The position numbers were made by a program, and so were the translations under genes. A stretch of DNA of 57,206 nucleotides, from positions 1-57,206 of the forward strand of contig URVB01000020.1 in the NCBI GenBank assembly GCA_900551075.1, given 5' to 3'. The stretch comes from an uncultured Blautia sp. GTDB lineage: Bacteria; Bacillota; Clostridia; Lachnospirales; Lachnospiraceae. Position 1 is the stretch's first letter. The number at the start of each line of letters is the position of its first letter. Below the pieces are notes generated by a model that was not told the origin of the DNA, did not search any database, and was given only the letters and a program-made list of their open reading frames with translations. Positions 25,174 through 31,993 of the stretch are shown here, piece after piece.

Positions 25174-26016
25174 TCATGCCCCTGTTGTCTGTGTCTGGTA
25201 ATAGATTGCCTTTTTCTTGTTATCCAGGACAAAAGCATCGTAGCAGATACGTCCTTCTACCAGGGCGCCGCTGATCCCAGGCGGATCCACGTGGATCTTG
25301 TAGTCCTCCAGTTTGGTAGGTGCCACACATGCACACGGATGCACCAGCATAAAGCCAAAGTCCTTCGGGAGACGGTTCGCCGGAACCTTTAAAACCAGAG
25401 CCCCGTCCAGGTTGGCGATCACGCCGCGGATCCGCATATCATTGCCGATATCGGTTTCCATGGTAATATCCTTGCACTTTTTCATGAGGACGTAAGTATC
25501 CGGTGTTACTACCAGGACACGGCCTTCTTCCGGTACTTCCGCATTGTCCAGGGTATTCCCGGCTTTCAGAATTTCCCCGTAAATGTTCTCAGGTGTCAGG
25601 GCAACGGCAGCGGGCTTTGTCCCTGCTCCGGCGGTGATAACGCCATAAACATAGGTGTCCACTTCCGGGATGACCTTTTCCCGGTTCTGTCTCGCCAGTG
25701 CGGAAGCGGCAGATAACTGCTGTACCGTCTCATCCGTATCCAGCTTATCAATTGCGAAAGTAAACGAACGGTCTTTCTTAAGGGTAAATTCTTCCGTAGT
25801 GGCGTCCAGGCCTGCGATCGGGCCATAACGGGAAGGGTTCTCCCCGGTTCCGTTCCTGTCATAGTCATTCATTGCGGAAGTTGTAACTTTATACACCTTC
25901 ACGGTATGCGCTCCTGTCCAGTCAAAATCCTGGTTTGTCAGAAGCGACTTTTTACTCTCTTTGGTAAACTGTTCATCCACATAAGGGACAAACTTTGTGA
26001 CTAAATCAATTGCCAT
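25174..26016 (-). CDS. Phage major capsid protein (HK97-fold, P22-coat-like)
   Basis: 280 residues. The sequence from FVPYVDEQFTKESKKSLLTNQDFDWTGAHTVKVYKV through FTLKKDRSFTFAIDKLDTDET to VLVVTPDTYVLMKK and the C-terminal KLEDYKIHVDPPGISGALVEGRICYDAFVLDNKK is the pattern of clostridial phage major capsid proteins. It would form the shell, guided by the scaffold encoded just upstream (20-base gap). The length is on the short side for the fold but complete. No portal, protease or terminase gene accompanies it, which is unusual for a prophage. RBS AGGAGAATAT precedes the ATG. Confidence 0.85.
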   Translation of the reverse strand: MAIDLVTKFVPYVDEQFTKESKKSLLTNQDFDWTGAHTVKVYKVTTSAMNDYDRNGTGENPSRYGPIAGLDATTEEFTLKKDRSFTFAIDKLDTDETVQQLSAASALARQNREKVIPEVDTYVYGVITAGAGTKPAAVALTPENIYGEILKAGNTLDNAEVPEEGRVLVVTPDTYVLMKKCKDITMETDIGNDMRIRGVIANLDGALVLKVPANRLPKDFGFMLVHPCACVAPTKLEDYKIHVDPPGISGALVEGRICYDAFVLDNKKKAIYYQTQTTGA

Positions 26017-26036
26017 ATATTCTCCTGTTCTACATG

Positions 26037-26528
26037 CTACCTAAGCCCAAAAGCATCCCGGAGCCCGTCCACTGGTTCCTCCAGTGAGTTCGGGCGTGCT
26101 TTCTTCGGCAGCTTTCCGCCTACCAGAAAGCTTTCAACCTTCTTCTGCACCGCTGCTCTGATCACAGTCTCCAATGCTTCTATGGACTTGTCACATGATT
26201 CTTTGTCTGTATAATTTAAAAGCTCCAGCGCCTCCATCGGCAGTCCTTTTTCTGCAAGGGCACCCTTTGCATCTACCTGGAGTTCTTTTATTGTCAGCAG
26301 CCTTTCCCGTTCTGCAAGATCTGCCTCCCTCGGATCATCCCCGTTCAGGAGACTGGAAAACTTCTTTCTCTCGCGGTTCAGGCGTTTTTCTACAATCTTA
26401 TCCACCTCTTCCTGGGTGAATGTCTTACCGGCTTCTGCCCCGGCGGGCTCTGCGACTTTCTGCTGCCCCGTGGTATCCACGTTCTTTTCTTCATTTCCCG
26501 GATTTTCTCCGGTGTTCGTTTCAAACAT
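26037..26528 (-). CDS. Phage capsid scaffolding protein (DUF4355-like)
   Basis: 163 residues. A disordered acidic start is followed by FTQEEVDKIVEKRLNRERKKF and a long charged helix (ADLAERERLLTIKELQVDAKGALAEKGLP), then MEALELLNYTDKESCDKSIEALETV, the typical pattern of scaffolds encoded before phage capsid genes. It assembles the procapsid and then leaves. RBS AACAGGAGG precedes the ATG. It opens the capsid operon, preceded by a structured 363-base leader. Confidence 0.88.
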   Translation of the reverse strand: MFETNTGENPGNEEKNVDTTGQQKVAEPAGAEAGKTFTQEEVDKIVEKRLNRERKKFSSLLNGDDPREADLAERERLLTIKELQVDAKGALAEKGLPMEALELLNYTDKESCDKSIEALETVIRAAVQKKVESFLVGGKLPKKARPNSLEEPVDGLRDAFGLR

Positions 26529-26572
26529 AGCTTTAACCTCCTGTTTATAGTTTCAGTAACTTTTTAAAGCAC

Positions 26573-26686
26573 CGGGAGAGTGAACATCCAAAAGCTCTCC
26601 CGTCTCATGGAGAAGAAGATATTCAAGCAAACAAAAAGGCGCGGGAACAAGAGAACCCATTTCTGGATCATCTTATTTCCCACGCC
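26573..26686 (-). promoter_or_regulatory. Structured leader of the capsid operon
   Basis: In the gap 26529-26891 upstream of the scaffold gene there are two hairpins. One pairs 26573-26580 (CGGGAGAG) with 26595-26602. The other pairs 26638-26647 (GGCGCGGGAA) with 26677-26686, with one G-U pair in leftward RNA. They may regulate late expression or be part of a packaging signal. No gene is visible in the gap and no promoter is certain. Confidence 0.4.
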
Positions 26687-26891
26687 GATATTTCAGGCTT
26701 CCGTCACTGGCAGTTGTGCCGGGGTACTTCAAATATTCTGTTTGCTCAACACATAGTATAGCAGAAGGGGGCGGGGGTATGCAAGCATTTTTCCAGGATT
26801 TACGCCGGATCCCGGCAAACCTACATGTCATTTTCGTGGCATAAAACCGGGGCCGACATAGCAGAAACGCGCTGTAAACCGGCCCCTAAAA

Positions 26892-27023
26892 TCACCTGAT
26901 TGTTATGTATACTCGTTTATTTGTCCCCTTCTTGATCTTTGCCGTCTTAATGGCCGGGTGCAACAGCTTCAGGATGCTTTCAATCTCCTGGGGTGTCTGG
27001 TAGGATATCCTGATCTTAATCAT
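26892..27023 (-). CDS. Small basic protein, 43 aa
   Basis: A 43-residue frame starting MIKIRISYQTPQEIESIL and rich in Lys and Arg towards the end (KTAKIKKGTNKRVY). The ATG overlaps the upstream stop by four bases (ATGA), which indicates coupled translation. It resembles the short phage proteins with a TPQEIESIL start that are common in clostridial prophages; function unknown. Confidence 0.6.
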   Translation of the reverse strand: MIKIRISYQTPQEIESILKLLHPAIKTAKIKKGTNKRVYITIR

Positions 27024-27208
27024 TCAGACACCCCCAAATTAACCAATAAGCCTATCATTGATCCGATCGTTAAAGATATCGTTCCGGCTTCAAGATAATC
27101 CATAGTCGTGAACACTACCAAACAAAGAAAACTTAATATTATCGCCCCGGCATCAGAAAGCCCTGCGTTTATACCGAAAATTATTTCTTTTCCTGTGATT
27201 TTATTCAT
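27020..27208 (-). CDS. Small two-helix membrane protein
   Basis: 62 residues with two hydrophobic segments, about 16-36 (SDAGAIILSFLCLVVF) and 43-60 (ISLTIGSMIGLLVNL). Not recognised. Overlaps its neighbours on both sides by four bases. A holin-like or exclusion role is conceivable but there is no endolysin gene nearby. Confidence 0.6.
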   Translation of the reverse strand: MNKITGKEIIFGINAGLSDAGAIILSFLCLVVFTTMDYLEAGTISLTIGSMIGLLVNLGVSE

Positions 27209-27495
27209 ACTGCACCGCCCTTCTTCTTAATTGAGAAATATGCTTTTATAAATGAAGCCGCTGAATGTAGTTCCTTGGAATCCCTGTATGAAATTATGTT
27301 ATTAAGTATTGCAATCACATCCCACTCATTATCTGTCAAAGTTTTAAACTCGTTTTCATCATACTCTCTTCTAAGGATATCTGAAAGTATACACATCTCT
27401 TTCAATGCCACGCTATCTTTTATTGCATTAACGTTTTCAATAATAGCCTGCCGTAGTTCTCCTTTATATTTCGGCTGCTTTTTTGTATTATTCAT
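27205..27495 (-). CDS. Hypothetical protein of early operon
   Basis: 96 residues, soluble and helical (IIENVNAIKDSVALKEMCILSDILRREYDENEF), not recognised. AAAGGTTTTTT precedes the ATG and it overlaps the membrane-protein gene by four bases. The 126 bases between it and the DnaC-like gene hold a GCCCCTGT/ACAGGGGC hairpin at the DnaC-like stop. Confidence 0.6.
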   Translation of the reverse strand: MNNTKKQPKYKGELRQAIIENVNAIKDSVALKEMCILSDILRREYDENEFKTLTDNEWDVIAILNNIISYRDSKELHSAASFIKAYFSIKKKGGAV

Positions 27496-27621
27496 AAAAA
27501 ACCTTTCCTTTCTGCCGGAAAGTGTGCTACTATGTAATTGCTCCTTTCAAAATACCCTGCCCGGGAATTGAAATAGAGCGCGCATGGCTCCGGCTATGCT
27601 GGCCCCTGTGTAAGGTTGTGT

Positions 27622-28500
27622 TTATACAGGGGCATTTTTAATTTTCTCCATGATCTCTGATTTCTGCTGTGTTCGGATCCGGCTCCGGATGCTTTCCTCC
27701 GGAAGCATCAGCCTGTATGTGGTGGATTCTATACGGTCAATGATGCGCTCGTCCATCTTTAGGAATCCTGCTGCCGTGTTGCTGGTATAGATCGTCACCA
27801 GCCTGTTGTTGTATCTGGCGTTAATCAGTCTGTAAAATACCGTATCGATCCATTCCCTGGACATCTGAACGCCGATATCATCAATCACTAAAACTGCTGC
27901 CTGGTAGAGGTTCGTAAGCTCTTCCGGCTCCGTCCCCTTGTAGGCCTGTTTGGTCAGCTCCAGAAGGTCAAGGGAATTAATGAACTTAATGGTAATAGCG
28001 TACCGCTTTGCCAGTTCATTCAGGATGCAGCAGGATAACATTGTCTTTCCGCTGCCTTTTACGGATGATTCTATGTACAAGCCCATTCCTTCTTTCCGGA
28101 ACTGCTCAAACTTTGTAACAAATCGGTTTACCGTTTCCCGGAGTTCCGACACATTCTCATGGTACAGCGTCCAGTCAAAATCTTTCCCGGTGAGGTTTAT
28201 AAACTCAAACGGCATCATTGCGCGGACTTTCCGGAACTCTGTTTCCTCCTTCGGAATTGTTTTCCCAGGGATGAAGAACATCCGTCCTTCCGTATCTTCC
28301 AGGAGATTAGCACCGTCATAAGGCAGCAGGCGTATATTGTCCAGTTCTGCGTTGGAGAGGTTCTGCCACGAACTTCCCCTTAATGCGTTCCGGATGTATG
28401 CCCTCCGGTCAATAACCTGTTCCGGTGTCATCTCCGCTGAATAATGTGTCATGGGGCCGGTTCCTTTTACCCGGAATTCTGCAAATTTACCTTCGTCCAT
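27622..28500 (-). CDS. DnaC-like helicase loader ATPase
   Basis: 292 residues. An N-terminal segment (TPEQVIDRRAYIRNALRGSSW) precedes an AAA+ domain with Walker A VKGSGKTML, Walker B LVIDDIG, sensor 1 YTSN and the Arg-rich IIDRI...YRLMLPEESIRSR end, as in phage DnaC/DnaI proteins that load the host replicative helicase. ATG 28500 is seven bases from AGGGGG and is preferred to GTG 28506. It pairs with the replication initiator 11 bases upstream, forming the element's replication module. Confidence 0.9.
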   Translation of the reverse strand: MDEGKFAEFRVKGTGPMTHYSAEMTPEQVIDRRAYIRNALRGSSWQNLSNAELDNIRLLPYDGANLLEDTEGRMFFIPGKTIPKEETEFRKVRAMMPFEFINLTGKDFDWTLYHENVSELRETVNRFVTKFEQFRKEGMGLYIESSVKGSGKTMLSCCILNELAKRYAITIKFINSLDLLELTKQAYKGTEPEELTNLYQAAVLVIDDIGVQMSREWIDTVFYRLINARYNNRLVTIYTSNTAAGFLKMDERIIDRIESTTYRLMLPEESIRSRIRTQQKSEIMEKIKNAPV

Positions 28501-28511
28501 CTTCACACCCC

Positions 28512-29312
28512 CTACTGGAACGGATCGTCAGGCTTTGGCTGGCATCCTTCCAAGAATTTATAATACTCTGGTTTCTCCCTGGTTCCCTGCCGGGTCTGGT
28601 CTGCTTGTCCGGAAGTGGTTCCTTGCTGCCGGTATCGTCCACCCTTGTCCTGTTCTCTGGAAAGCCACGAGTCAATAAATCTGGTGATTCCTCTCCGGGT
28701 TTTCCTTCTCTGAGGATTCGATTCCAGCCATGAGCGCATTTTCAAAAGCTCCTGTTTCACATCTACTGCCGGATAAGCTGCCGACCATGTTTCAATCCTG
28801 GACAATGGCACGTCATACGTTGTTTTGTCATTCAGGGGCAGCAGGAGCCCTCTCGGATCTGGTGCCTTTTCTAAAGGCTCCGGACATATAGTCTTTTTAT
28901 TATCCTTTACTATACTATCCTTACCTAACCTAACCTGTGTATCCGCTTCGGATACTGTTTGGATACATTCTGTATCCATTGAATATATACCATCAGATAA
29001 CGAGAGCTGTTGAATTTCCTCAGTGTACTGCGTTTTTTTATATCTGTCTGACTGGATATAATTGTTCTTCTTCCAGTGCGTAAGAACAATAACACCGCTC
29101 TCAAACGGAATCACATATCCTTTAGAAACCAGCACTCTCAGATCATCCGTGGAACAATTTACAATTTTTGTGATCTTTTTAGGAGCTGATACGAAACCAT
29201 CATCATCAGCCCGCATCCCTAAATGAAAATATAGCGCCTGCGTTGTGACTGGCATATCGAGAAATTTATCTGTATCAACTACATCCATGCTAAACATTCT
29301 CCTACTTGCCAT
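28512..29312 (-). CDS. Phage replication initiator / replisome organizer (DnaD-type)
   Basis: 266 residues. The N-terminal 100 residues (RRMFSMDVVDTDKFLDMPVTTQALYFHLGMRADDDGFV) are the winged-helix region of phage replisome organizers; the C-terminal third is low-complexity and basic. It should bind the element's origin and recruit the DnaC-like loader. GGAAAGGAGAATA precedes the ATG. The origin may lie within this gene, where short repeats of GGATAC/GTATCC type are seen near 28938-28978, but this is not proven. Confidence 0.85.
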   Translation of the reverse strand: MASRRMFSMDVVDTDKFLDMPVTTQALYFHLGMRADDDGFVSAPKKITKIVNCSTDDLRVLVSKGYVIPFESGVIVLTHWKKNNYIQSDRYKKTQYTEEIQQLSLSDGIYSMDTECIQTVSEADTQVRLGKDSIVKDNKKTICPEPLEKAPDPRGLLLPLNDKTTYDVPLSRIETWSAAYPAVDVKQELLKMRSWLESNPQRRKTRRGITRFIDSWLSREQDKGGRYRQQGTTSGQADQTRQGTREKPEYYKFLEGCQPKPDDPFQ

Positions 29313-29324
29313 TATTCTCCTTTC

Positions 29325-30014
29325 CTACCGAAACGGCATTTCATTTTCGTCAAAATTAAGCTCATACTGCTCATCGGGTGCAGGAGGCGGCACTGTCTCC
29401 ATCTTCCGGAAGGCACTCATTGCCCTCTGGTACTGTTCCTGTGTCAGTTCATGAATACTCTGGACCCTATACCGTTCCCGGACTTTCGCCAGGTCCGTTC
29501 CTGTCCTTTCGGCTTCACTGCAGAGCTTTTCAATGTCTGTCTTGCTTACCCCCTGCTGCCTTGCCTGCCCTCTCTGCTGCCTGGGTTTTGCTGCTGGCTT
29601 TTGCACCGGCACAACCGGGGCTTTTGGCTCCTGGGTATCCGGATCCTTGGAATCGTCAATACAGAACAGGCCGTTTAGAGCGTACTTCCTTGCGTAGCTG
29701 CTGCAGGAACCTGTGATCTGTGCCGCGTCCATCTTTGGCTTTTCCTCGTTCTCCCTGGCGTAGGCCGTGTTGGTGATCCGCTCCGGGCTTTCCGTATCCT
29801 GGAAGATGGCGGTTGCTTTAATGTAGAACCTGCTGCCGATCTGGACAACTTCGTCCCCGGTCAGCAGTACGGCCCTGACCTCTGCCAGCAACGGCTTGAT
29901 CGCTTCCTGGATATCTTCACAGCTCCGGTAATGGAAATCACCGAACTTGTTATACTGGCTCTTGGGGGCCTTTAGGTTCCGCTGGACGTGCAGCAGCTTT
30001 TCATGAACATTCAT
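29325..30014 (-). CDS. ERF-family single-strand annealing protein
   Basis: 229 residues. The ERF core is evident: MNVHEKLLHVQRNLKAPKS, FGDFHYRSCEDIQEAIKPLL, GSRFYIKATAIFQD and the SGCSSYARKYAL-like GSCSSYARKYALNGLF. Such proteins anneal complementary single strands in phage recombination and replication. The C-terminal third is a Pro/Gln-rich linker and a small helical domain. It overlaps the upstream HTH gene stop by four bases. Confidence 0.9.
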   Translation of the reverse strand: MNVHEKLLHVQRNLKAPKSQYNKFGDFHYRSCEDIQEAIKPLLAEVRAVLLTGDEVVQIGSRFYIKATAIFQDTESPERITNTAYARENEEKPKMDAAQITGSCSSYARKYALNGLFCIDDSKDPDTQEPKAPVVPVQKPAAKPRQQRGQARQQGVSKTDIEKLCSEAERTGTDLAKVRERYRVQSIHELTQEQYQRAMSAFRKMETVPPPAPDEQYELNFDENEMPFR

Positions 30015-30205
30015 CCGGCCTCACCGACCTTTACACCATACAGGCATTTTTCTTCAAAGAACCTGCGGTTCACCTTTCCGGCAATGGTTATGTACCCCTT
30101 GGCATTTAACTGGGCGTTCAGTTCCCGGATCACGCTGTAAGCCTTGCCCTCTGACACGCCCATGATCTCCGCCACTTCCTTGGCGGTCACAAACTGCCTT
30201 GTCAT
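30011..30205 (-). CDS. Small helix-turn-helix (excisionase-like) protein
   Basis: 64 residues. FVTAKEVAEIMGVSEGKAYSVIRELNAQL is an AlpA/excisionase-like or MerR-type winged HTH, then a short wing (GYITIAGKVNRRFFEEKCLYG). It could act as excisionase or as an early regulator. Overlaps both neighbours by four bases. Confidence 0.75.
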   Translation of the reverse strand: MTRQFVTAKEVAEIMGVSEGKAYSVIRELNAQLNAKGYITIAGKVNRRFFEEKCLYGVKVGEAG

Positions 30206-30375
30206 TCCTCTTCACTCCTCTCTACCAGTTCCAGCACACGCCAAAAGCCTTTCAGCCCTGGAAGGGAACCGTATAAGCCCCCGACAGTAAGCGGACGGTT
30301 CTTTATAATCATCCGGCAGCGCTTTCCCTGCTGCCCTGTGTAGGGATCCTCTTTGATCAGTCTGTACGTGTACAT
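30202..30375 (-). CDS. Small basic protein, 57 aa
   Basis: A frame of 57 residues beginning MYTYRLIKEDPYTGQQ and ending LELVERSEEE; the middle is basic (GKRCRMIIKNRPLTVGG). AGAGAGGTAGATTCC precedes the ATG and the stop overlaps the next ATG (ATGA), so it is translated with the HTH gene. Not recognised. The 139 bases from 30376 to 30514 hold no visible gene. Confidence 0.6.
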   Translation of the reverse strand: MYTYRLIKEDPYTGQQGKRCRMIIKNRPLTVGGLYGSLPGLKGFWRVLELVERSEEE

Positions 30376-30514
30376 GGAATCTACCTCTCTTTCTCCGGCT
30401 TTAAGAACATCTTTTCAATGCGCCTTTATTCAAAATTACCCTTTAATATCATAAGGCTATAATTTCTACATTGAATAAAACCATGTAGACTATTTCAATA
30501 ACAGTGTATTAGAA

Positions 30515-30838
30515 TTAATCTTTATTTCCGGCTTTCTGCTTTGCTCTCATAGCTTTCATTCTTTCAGACCGTCTTGTCCTTTCTTCTTCTGTTATTTTTG
30601 TCTCAACATCTTTAGTTCGAAGGGTAATAAATCTCTTGGGAAAAATATAATCTTTTGCAATGACTTCTCCCTGGTAAGTCTCTTGTCTTCTAACCTTGAA
30701 GCTTTCCGGATACTCTGCTACCAGCTTGTCCATCTTTCTAATCCAGACCGGATCCGCTGTGTACAGGTTCGCTTCATCCCCTGCGCGGTCAAAATTAATA
30801 ATTACTTCCTGCTCTGCTGCTGATTGATGATAATTCAT
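30515..30838 (-). CDS. Hypothetical phage-type protein
   Basis: 107 residues from the ATG at 30838, chosen for GAGGAAAAC just upstream (the frame extends to 30883). It contains QEVIINFDRAGDEANLYTADP and PKRFITLRTKDVE, a pattern of small conserved proteins in early regions of clostridial prophages, and ends with a basic helix. Role unknown. Confidence 0.65.
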   Translation of the reverse strand: MNYHQSAAEQEVIINFDRAGDEANLYTADPVWIRKMDKLVAEYPESFKVRRQETYQGEVIAKDYIFPKRFITLRTKDVETKITEEERTRRSERMKAMRAKQKAGNKD

Positions 30839-30861
30839 GTTTTCCTCTCTTTCTCCGGCTT

Positions 30862-30875
30862 TTGCGCCAGCGCAA
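30862..30875. repeat. Palindrome TTGCGCCAGCGCAA, copy 1
   Basis: Perfect 6-bp inverted repeat around CA, 23 bases upstream of the ATG at 30838. An identical 14-mer is at 31616-31629, just past the repressor stop, so it may be an operator or a paired RNA signal. Confidence 0.45.
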
Positions 30876-30885
30876 TTCTTCAAAC

Positions 30886-30905
30886 CATTTCACACCCTGC
30901 CCGGC
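30886..30905. repeat. 20-bp direct repeat, copy 1
   Basis: CATTTCACACCCTGCCCGGC, identical to 31951-31970. In this copy it lies inside a hairpin with ACCAT/ATGGT arms just past the stop of the small XRE gene, which could end or attenuate that transcript. Confidence 0.5.
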
Positions 30906-30910
30906 ATGGT

Positions 30911-31102
30911 TTATTCAATGATTTCTGTTACATCTACGCCAAGAGCATTAGCAACTCTTCCGGCCGACTTCGGCGATACGCTCTTACTGTTCAAGATCGT
31001 GTAAAAGCGATTCCGGCTAAATCCTGCTTTCTCACAAAGGGCAGCAATCGTTATCTGCTTTCTTGCCAGAATGATATTTACCTTTTCTTTGCTTACCGTC
31101 AT
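30911..31102 (-). CDS. Cro-like XRE regulator
   Basis: 63 residues from ATG 31102 (GGAGGTGAGAAA precedes it). A single HTH: ITIAALCEKAGFSRNRFYTILNSKSVSPKSAGRVANALGV. It is divergent from the repressor at 31241 and first in the leftward operon, the place of a Cro-type switch protein. It likely competes at the operators in 31123-31214. Confidence 0.85.
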   Translation of the reverse strand: MTVSKEKVNIILARKQITIAALCEKAGFSRNRFYTILNSKSVSPKSAGRVANALGVDVTEIIE

Positions 31103-31122
31103 TTTCTCACCTCCAGAATATA

Positions 31123-31214
31123 ACAAATGTGATTTTTACATTGACAGATTATCACATATGTAATATTATGTCAATAGCAAATGTGATTTTCTTTACCATT
31201 TTAAATACATTTGT
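31123..31214. promoter_or_regulatory. Switch region with face-to-face promoters and operators
   Basis: Rightward promoter: TTGACA 31141-31146, 17-base spacer, TATTAT 31164-31169. Leftward promoter: TTGACA (31169-31174 read on minus), 17-base spacer, TAATCT (31146-31151 on minus). The two overlap almost fully. Operator-like sites ACAAATGTGA (31123-31132), ATCACATATGTAAT (31151-31164, between the -35 and -10 of both), GCAAATGTGA (31177-31186) and ACATTTGT (31207-31214) share a CAAATGTGA core. Confidence 0.7.
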
Positions 31215-31240
31215 TATTATAAGTGAAAGGGGGTGATTGA

Positions 31241-31615
31241 ATGACCGTAACCACAGGAGAAAAACTATATAGACTCAGAAATAAGCTTGGTATCTCACAA
31301 AAGGAATTTGCCGACAAAATTGGATCATCTCAAGCTGCTGTAAATTTTTGGGAAAATGGCAAAAGAGAACCCAGAACCATTCATTTACAACAAATATGTA
31401 AAGCGTTCAATATGACACTAGACGAATTAATGTATGATACTCTATCTGCTGAAGAATTTGAGCAAGAGTATACTGAAAATTCTTTTTCTCTAACAGAAGG
31501 TTCTGCGGCGGAAATACTGAAAAATTTATCAAAATTAAATGATACTGGTCAAAATAAATTAGTTGATTACTCAAAAGATTTAACCAAAATACCAGAATAC
31601 CAGAAAAAAGACTAA
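31241..31615 (+). CDS. XRE-family repressor of the element
   Basis: 124 residues. The N-terminal HTH (KLYRLRNKLGISQKEFADKIGSSQAAVNFWENGKREPR) is of cI/XRE type; the C-terminal 50 residues are helical and lack a LexA-type protease domain, so SOS self-cleavage is not expected. GAAAGGGGGTG precedes the ATG. It should repress the leftward operon from the CAAATGTGA-type operators and control its own promoter. Confidence 0.88.
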   Translation: MTVTTGEKLYRLRNKLGISQKEFADKIGSSQAAVNFWENGKREPRTIHLQQICKAFNMTLDELMYDTLSAEEFEQEYTENSFSLTEGSAAEILKNLSKLNDTGQNKLVDYSKDLTKIPEYQKKD

Positions 31616-31629
31616 TTGCGCCAGCGCAA
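31616..31629. repeat. Palindrome TTGCGCCAGCGCAA, copy 2
   Basis: Identical to 30862-30875; starts at the base after the repressor stop codon. Confidence 0.45.
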
Positions 31630-31723
31630 AAAGCCTTTACACCATGACAATATAATATACTTACCCGGGGAGCCGTTGAGGCGTTATGTCAGCCGCCGGA
31701 CGCAAGAAAGGAGGCTGGTGCTT

Positions 31724-31810
31724 ATGGTTACATATTCGGATCTGATCCAGTTTGTGATTATGCTTTGCGCTGTGATAACTCTTGTTATTTATTGCACACG
31801 CAAAAAGTAG
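31724..31810 (+). CDS. Holin-like toxin peptide (type I toxin candidate)
   Basis: 28 residues: MVTYSDLIQ, then one hydrophobic helix FVIMLCAVITLVIY and the basic end CTRKK. This is the pattern of Hol-Tox/TxpA-like type I toxins, which insert in the membrane and are held down by an antisense RNA. AAGGAGG lies 9-10 bases upstream. A strong bidirectional terminator follows at once. The antisense RNA itself could not be located. It may stabilise the element in the host. Confidence 0.65.
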   Translation: MVTYSDLIQFVIMLCAVITLVIYCTRKK

Positions 31811-31845
31811 CGCCCCTGCTCTGGTAAAGTAAGGCGCTACTTTTT
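31802..31845. terminator. Bidirectional terminator after toxin gene
   Basis: AAAAAGTAGCGCC (31802-31814) pairs perfectly with GGCGCTACTTTTT (31833-31845), giving a 13-bp stem with T-runs in both directions. It overlaps the toxin stop codon. Confidence 0.8.
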
Positions 31846-31950
31846 GTAACAAATTATTTTATCCGGCGGTCAGGTGTACGCTGGCCAACGGCTCCCTTGT
31901 TAAGTATATTATATGTCAATCCAATTTATTTGTCAAATTCAACTTCCAAT

Positions 31951-31970
31951 CATTTCACACCCTGCCCGGC
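31951..31970. repeat. 20-bp direct repeat, copy 2
   Basis: CATTTCACACCCTGCCCGGC, 23 bases upstream of the integrase ATG; same as 30886-30905. A shorter ACCCTGCCCGG occurs near 27554. Confidence 0.5.
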
Positions 31971-31993
31971 CAGAATGAAAGGAAGATGAAACC

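Noticed and set aside
23614..25392. Several plus-strand open frames of 80-130 codons opposite the sigma and capsid genes
   Set aside because: They mirror well-supported minus-strand genes, lack ribosome binding sites and show no family motifs; the higher GC content here opens antisense frames.
27601..27634. Rho-independent terminator for the DnaC-like gene
   Set aside because: The stem GCCCCTGT/ACAGGGGC is good but the T-run lies on the plus strand, against the direction of the operon, and the stem overlaps the coding end.
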